Assembly (NCBI GenBank): GCA_025363205.1
Contig: JANYEI010000139.1
Coordinates: 19,151-83,150, forward strand
DNA length: 64,000 bases
Origin: Frigoribacterium sp.
GTDB taxonomy: Bacteria; Actinomycetota; Actinomycetes; Actinomycetales; Microbacteriaceae
Direction: 5' to 3'
The notes below the pieces were generated by a model, which did no database searches, was not told the DNA's origin, and saw only the letters and a list, made by a program, of their open reading frames with translations. Made by a program: the position numbers and the translations under genes. Below are positions 60,573-64,000 of the stretch, piece by piece. How positions within the stretch are numbered: the stretch's first letter is position 1; every line of letters starts with the position of its first letter.

Positions 60573-62612
60573 ATGGGAACTGCCACAAATATCGACGCGA
60601 CCGCAGTCAACACGATTCGCTGGCTCTCTGCCGCGCATACGACGATTGTCGTGCCCGTGTACCAGCGCCAGTATCGCTGGGACATCGGCGCCTGTGAGCA
60701 ATTGCTCACCGACATTCGCGCCGTCGCCGACTCGAGCGAGCGCCACATGCACTTCATCGGATCGATCCTGTCCTCCGCCAGTATCGAACCGTTCAAGAGC
60801 ACCGAAAGCGCTACCTCCGAGCTCGTGCTCATCGACGGGCAGCAGCGCATCACGACCCTCATGCTGCTTGTCGCCGCCCTCCACCACAGCGTGCTGCACG
60901 ACCCGGTGCTTGCCGCCGATCCTTCGCTCGCGGCCGACCTCGAAAAAGTACTGGTGAGCGAATCCGACCCCACGCGCACCAAGCTCCGTCCGCACCATGC
61001 CTGGGCCCGAAAATTCGAGACTGTCGTGCTCGATCGTCGAGTGGCGGATATTGACCTTCGCGACTCGCGCTTCGACGACAACTACGCCTTTTTTCGCAGT
61101 CAGGTTCCTGCCGCAGAGGTGATGCGTATCTGGACCGGACTGCAGCGGCTAGAGCATGTCGCCATCACCCTCGGTGCGGACGCGAACGCCCAGCAGATCT
61201 TCGAGAGCCTCAACTCCACCGGCGAACCCCTCCGGGATCACGAGTTGATTCACAACTACGTGCTGATGGGACTCTCGCACGCGGAGCAGAGTGAGATCGA
61301 AGACTCGTTTTGGGTACCGATCGAACAGAACACCGGGGAGTCGATCGCCGGCTTCTGGCAGCACTACCTGATTATGACGACCGGCCGCGAGGTCGATTCC
61401 ACCAGCGGACGCGGCGTCTATGACGCCTTCCGGCACAGTTTTCCCCGACTCGACCTCGAGTCGCTTCGAGAGCATGCGGCCGAGTGGCGGGAGTACTCGG
61501 AGATCTATCGCATCCTGCTGGAACCGGCGCGCGAGGCGGACAGGGAGATAGCCCGTCAGCTCGGTTACATCAACACCTTCGGTCGGGGAATGTACCCGCT
61601 CGTGATGCGCGCTTACCGCGACCACTCGCGCGGCACGATGCATGCGAACGCCCTCATCGAGACAATGGAACAGGTTCAGACCCTTCTACTGAGAAGAACG
61701 ATCGTGGGACTTGACAACGACCGGCTGGTTGGACGCCTGTGCCGTGCAGGAGAATCGCGTGCGGATACGCTGGCCCGCGCAATCACCCGGATCACCCCCT
61801 CAGACGCGCGGGTGCGCGTCGCGCTCAAGTACGGAGACCTCCCACACACCGCGTACGTTCTTGGACGGCTCGCTGGCATCGATGGCGCTCTCGAACTGGA
61901 CGTGGAGCACATCTTCCCGCTCGCACCGGCCGACAGTTGGAGCGGGGACGGGTCTCGAGCATGGGCGGATTACACCGACGACGAGCAGAACAGCCATCGT
62001 GCTCTCGCCGAGACTCTTGGTAACCTCACGCTCCTCGAGTCGCCGCTTGCCGAGCGCGCACTCGACGAATCCTTCCCCGAGAAGCGCGCACTGTACGCGC
62101 AGAGCACGATCCCGGCGACCCGTGAGCTGGCCAACATACCCGCATGGGGAACCCCTGGGATCAGCGATCGCACTGACCGGCTCAGCATCGACTTCCTTGC
62201 GATCTGGGCGCGCTCGGCGACCGCGGGCATCGATGATGACGGGCTGACACCGATCCTCGACGCCCAGCGGCGGCGCGGATGGCCGCGCGGCTGGCAGCGG
62301 GAGTTCGAATACGTGGAATACCGTGGCGAGCACTGGGAGGTCCACGACGTCAAGTCGCTGTTCAATCGCGTGTTCAAGCGCCTGTGGGCCGATTCGCACG
62401 AAAACGTTGTGGCCTTCAGCGCGCGACGCGGTGGGCCGATCTTTGGCGCCCAGTCGTGGAACGGCCAGTGGGATGGGCTGGACGAATCGCACTTCCTCTA
62501 CATGGGCTGGGACTCGAAGTACATGCTTACGGCAGTTCAGGGAGTGCTCGAAGAATCCGGTCTCGCCTCCGAGGTCTTCGTCAAATACTCCTATATCGGG
62601 GACGCGATGTAG
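60573..62612 (+). CDS. GmrSD-like DUF262/DUF1524 endonuclease (type IV restriction-like)
   Basis: 679 residues in one polypeptide. The N-terminal DUF262 (GmrS) domain has VPVYQRQYRW (27-36) and the nucleotide-hydrolysis motif DGQQR (89-93). The C-terminal DUF1524 (GmrD) His-Me/HNH-type domain has DVEHIFPLAP (about 443-450), NSHR and LGNLTLLESPL (about 482-492). A further ~120-residue tail with WSGNGQWD-like WNGQWDGLDES is not recognised. Fused GmrSD enzymes cut modified (e.g. glucosylated hydroxymethylcytosine) phage DNA; specificity here is unknown. No other defence gene is adjacent. ATG 60573. Confidence 0.85.
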   Translation: MGTATNIDATAVNTIRWLSAAHTTIVVPVYQRQYRWDIGACEQLLTDIRAVADSSERHMHFIGSILSSASIEPFKSTESATSELVLIDGQQRITTLMLLVAALHHSVLHDPVLAADPSLAADLEKVLVSESDPTRTKLRPHHAWARKFETVVLDRRVADIDLRDSRFDDNYAFFRSQVPAAEVMRIWTGLQRLEHVAITLGADANAQQIFESLNSTGEPLRDHELIHNYVLMGLSHAEQSEIEDSFWVPIEQNTGESIAGFWQHYLIMTTGREVDSTSGRGVYDAFRHSFPRLDLESLREHAAEWREYSEIYRILLEPAREADREIARQLGYINTFGRGMYPLVMRAYRDHSRGTMHANALIETMEQVQTLLLRRTIVGLDNDRLVGRLCRAGESRADTLARAITRITPSDARVRVALKYGDLPHTAYVLGRLAGIDGALELDVEHIFPLAPADSWSGDGSRAWADYTDDEQNSHRALAETLGNLTLLESPLAERALDESFPEKRALYAQSTIPATRELANIPAWGTPGISDRTDRLSIDFLAIWARSATAGIDDDGLTPILDAQRRRGWPRGWQREFEYVEYRGEHWEVHDVKSLFNRVFKRLWADSHENVVAFSARRGGPIFGAQSWNGQWDGLDESHFLYMGWDSKYMLTAVQGVLEESGLASEVFVKYSYIGDAM

Positions 62613-62815
62613 GAGAGGTTTTGCGGGCACAAGCATCGGTGGCTCTGGACTTGACTTCTCGATCCGCCACGATCATGATGGCGGAATTAGAGTTGTGTAT
62701 TACGCATCACCTGTTGCACATATGTAATTCAGAGTCCGAGAAGATGAGCGGGAAACGCCGATGTCCCTCACACCAGTCGGCCGACTGCTGGCAACCAGAA
62801 CCCGAGAGGACAAAG

Positions 62816-64000
62816 TTGTCTGACGCTACGCTCGACAGCAAGCGCGAGAGTGTGATTGAACAGCATTCGATCGACTACATTCCACACTCCGAACGCCACG
62901 GCAAGGTCTGGCACCAGGGCCCCTTCTGGTTCACAGGCAATTTCGTGCTGCCGACGCTCGTGACCGGCTTCATCGGGCCGTCGATGGGGCTGAGCGTGTG
63001 GTTCAGCGTGCTCTCCATTCTGCTCGGCGCGTGTTTCGGAACCTTCTTCATGGCTTTCCACGCCAATCAAGGGCCACGCATGGGCTTGCCGCAGATGATC
63101 CAGTCGCGCGCTCAATTCGGCAGCCGTGGGGCCATCGTGCCGTTCGCCGCAACCGTCTTCGTCTATGTGGGCTTCATGGTGTTCGATACGATCCTCGCCA
63201 CGCAGGGTATCGGGCTTATTGCGCCGGCCAGCAAGATCCTGTGGTACCCGCTGCTCATCGCACTCTCTATCATCATCGCCGTGGTCGGCCACGATCTGCT
63301 GCATTTCGTGCAGCGCTGGCTCACCTACCTGCTCATCGTCGTTTTCACGATCATCACCATCGTCGCGATCGTGCATTTCTCGTCTGTACCTGTCGTGCAC
63401 GGGGCCGCTGTGGCGACATCCGGATGGAACACCGTCGCGTTCCTTGTGCAATTCTCAATTGCTGCCGGCTACAACATCAGCTATGCCGTTTACGTCTCTG
63501 ACTACACCCGCTACCTCCCATCGGACGTCTCGGCTCCGAAACTCATCACCTCCGTCTATGCGGGAGCAGCCCTGTCCGCCGTGTGGCTCATGTCGCTCGG
63601 CGCTCTCCTCGCCAGCTATATCCCCAACGCCGATCCGATCCTCGCCCTTCACCAAATCGGCGACCTGCTCTTTCCCGGTTTCGGCACGATAACGGTGCTC
63701 GTCTCCGTGCTCGCACTCATCTCGATCATGGGTGTCAACGCCTACGGCGCGATGCTCACGGGATCGAGCGCGATCGACGGATTCACTGCCGTGCGGCCCA
63801 CCGTGCGGCTACGGGTCATCGGTCTCGTCGTGGTGGGCGTCACTTCCGTCATCATCGCCCTGGTCATCCCGGACAACTACGTGAGCAGCTTCAACAGCTT
63901 CGTTCTGCTCATGCTGTACTTCCTCGTGCCGTGGACTGCCGTCAACCTGGTCGACTTCTATTTCGTTCGGCGCGGCAAGTATGCGATTGCGGAGATCCTG
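62816..64000 (+). CDS. NCS1 family cytosine/purine/allantoin permease, partial (3' end beyond window)
   Basis: The first 395 codons are present; the gene runs off the right edge. TTG 62816 is taken as start because GAGAGGA lies just upstream and no ATG is in frame. The protein has a polar N-terminus (ESVIEQHSIDYIPHSERHG), then NCS1 features: GPFWFTGNFVLPTLVTGF (in part), MGLPQMIQSRAQFGSRGAI and VSDYTRYLP in helix 5-6. About nine helices are visible. Unlike the permease at 54544 it has a normal short N-terminus. The substrate may be cytosine, purine or hydantoin. The gap 62613-62815 holds its promoter and no other gene I can support. Confidence 0.88.
   Translation, partial: MSDATLDSKRESVIEQHSIDYIPHSERHGKVWHQGPFWFTGNFVLPTLVTGFIGPSMGLSVWFSVLSILLGACFGTFFMAFHANQGPRMGLPQMIQSRAQFGSRGAIVPFAATVFVYVGFMVFDTILATQGIGLIAPASKILWYPLLIALSIIIAVVGHDLLHFVQRWLTYLLIVVFTIITIVAIVHFSSVPVVHGAAVATSGWNTVAFLVQFSIAAGYNISYAVYVSDYTRYLPSDVSAPKLITSVYAGAALSAVWLMSLGALLASYIPNADPILALHQIGDLLFPGFGTITVLVSVLALISIMGVNAYGAMLTGSSAIDGFTAVRPTVRLRVIGLVVVGVTSVIIALVIPDNYVSSFNSFVLLMLYFLVPWTAVNLVDFYFVRRGKYAIAEIL

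Noticed and set aside
62613-62815. CATATG and other short palindromes before the last permease
   Set aside because: Six-base palindromes occur by chance, and no known regulator site could be matched.

Overview
The window is high-GC actinobacterial chromosome, most likely from the family Microbacteriaceae. The evidence is the set of actinobacteria-specific families (DUF3000 next to RNase D, DUF3093, DUF3159, DUF3710, DUF4191, DUF4193, SepH, and a DUF7882-like protein typical of this family), HrdB-type sigma factors, polyphosphate glucokinase, and a GlnA1-GlnE-GlnA2 nitrogen block. I see no tRNA, rRNA, CRISPR array or complete insertion sequence. RNase P RNA is the only RNA gene I recognise.

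Layout. 1-5.6 kb: end of a hydrolase gene, DUF3000-RNase D, then a thiolase/FadB beta-oxidation pair. 5.7-10.8 kb: acnA followed by dxs on the minus strand, with a repeat-rich acnA leader and a perfect palindrome. 10.8-14.8 kb: dut-DUF3710-DUF3159, DUF3093, DUF4193 and sepH. 14.8-21.0 kb: a phosphatase, then convergent topoisomerase IV genes parC and parE separated by a duplicated palindromic element. 21.3-26.8 kb: a DUF7455-like protein, then a tightly packed minus-strand series rpoD, murT-like, gatD-like, a short racemase-like gene and a longer racemase-like gene. 27-34 kb: MFS transporter, PAC2 protein, pepA, lpdA and sucB. 34-37 kb: a pseudokinase-like membrane protein, DUF4191 and an RDD protein. 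37-47.8 kb: glnA1 behind a double GlnR-type box, glnE, glnA2, nadE, panB, a SPOR-like protein, map and ppgK. 47.8-52.9 kb: kdpDE without kdpFABC, an acetyltransferase, a P-loop kinase and rnpB. 52.9-64 kb: a coiled-coil protein, a Nif3-like protein, two NCS1 permeases (one with a very long N-terminal extension, one cut by the window edge), a second group 2-type sigma factor, a secreted lysozyme-like protein, a 2OG-Fe(II) oxygenase next to an iron box, and a GmrSD-like endonuclease.

The most interesting region is 21.6-25.4 kb. The MurT-like and GatD-like proteins contain no cysteine at all, so GatD cannot be a normal glutaminase and MurT lacks its zinc ribbon. The two racemase-like proteins are degenerate in complementary ways: one keeps the PLP lysine domain but has lost the segment with the catalytic tyrosine, while the other has lost the barrel and the lysine but keeps that tyrosine segment. 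Alanine racemase builds each active site from both subunits, so the pair looks like an obligate heteromeric racemase. Microbacteriaceae make group B peptidoglycan, in which the alpha-carboxyl of D-Glu carries the cross-bridge instead of an amide. I propose that this cluster makes or attaches the bridge amino acid. That is inference. The residue losses are read directly from the sequence.
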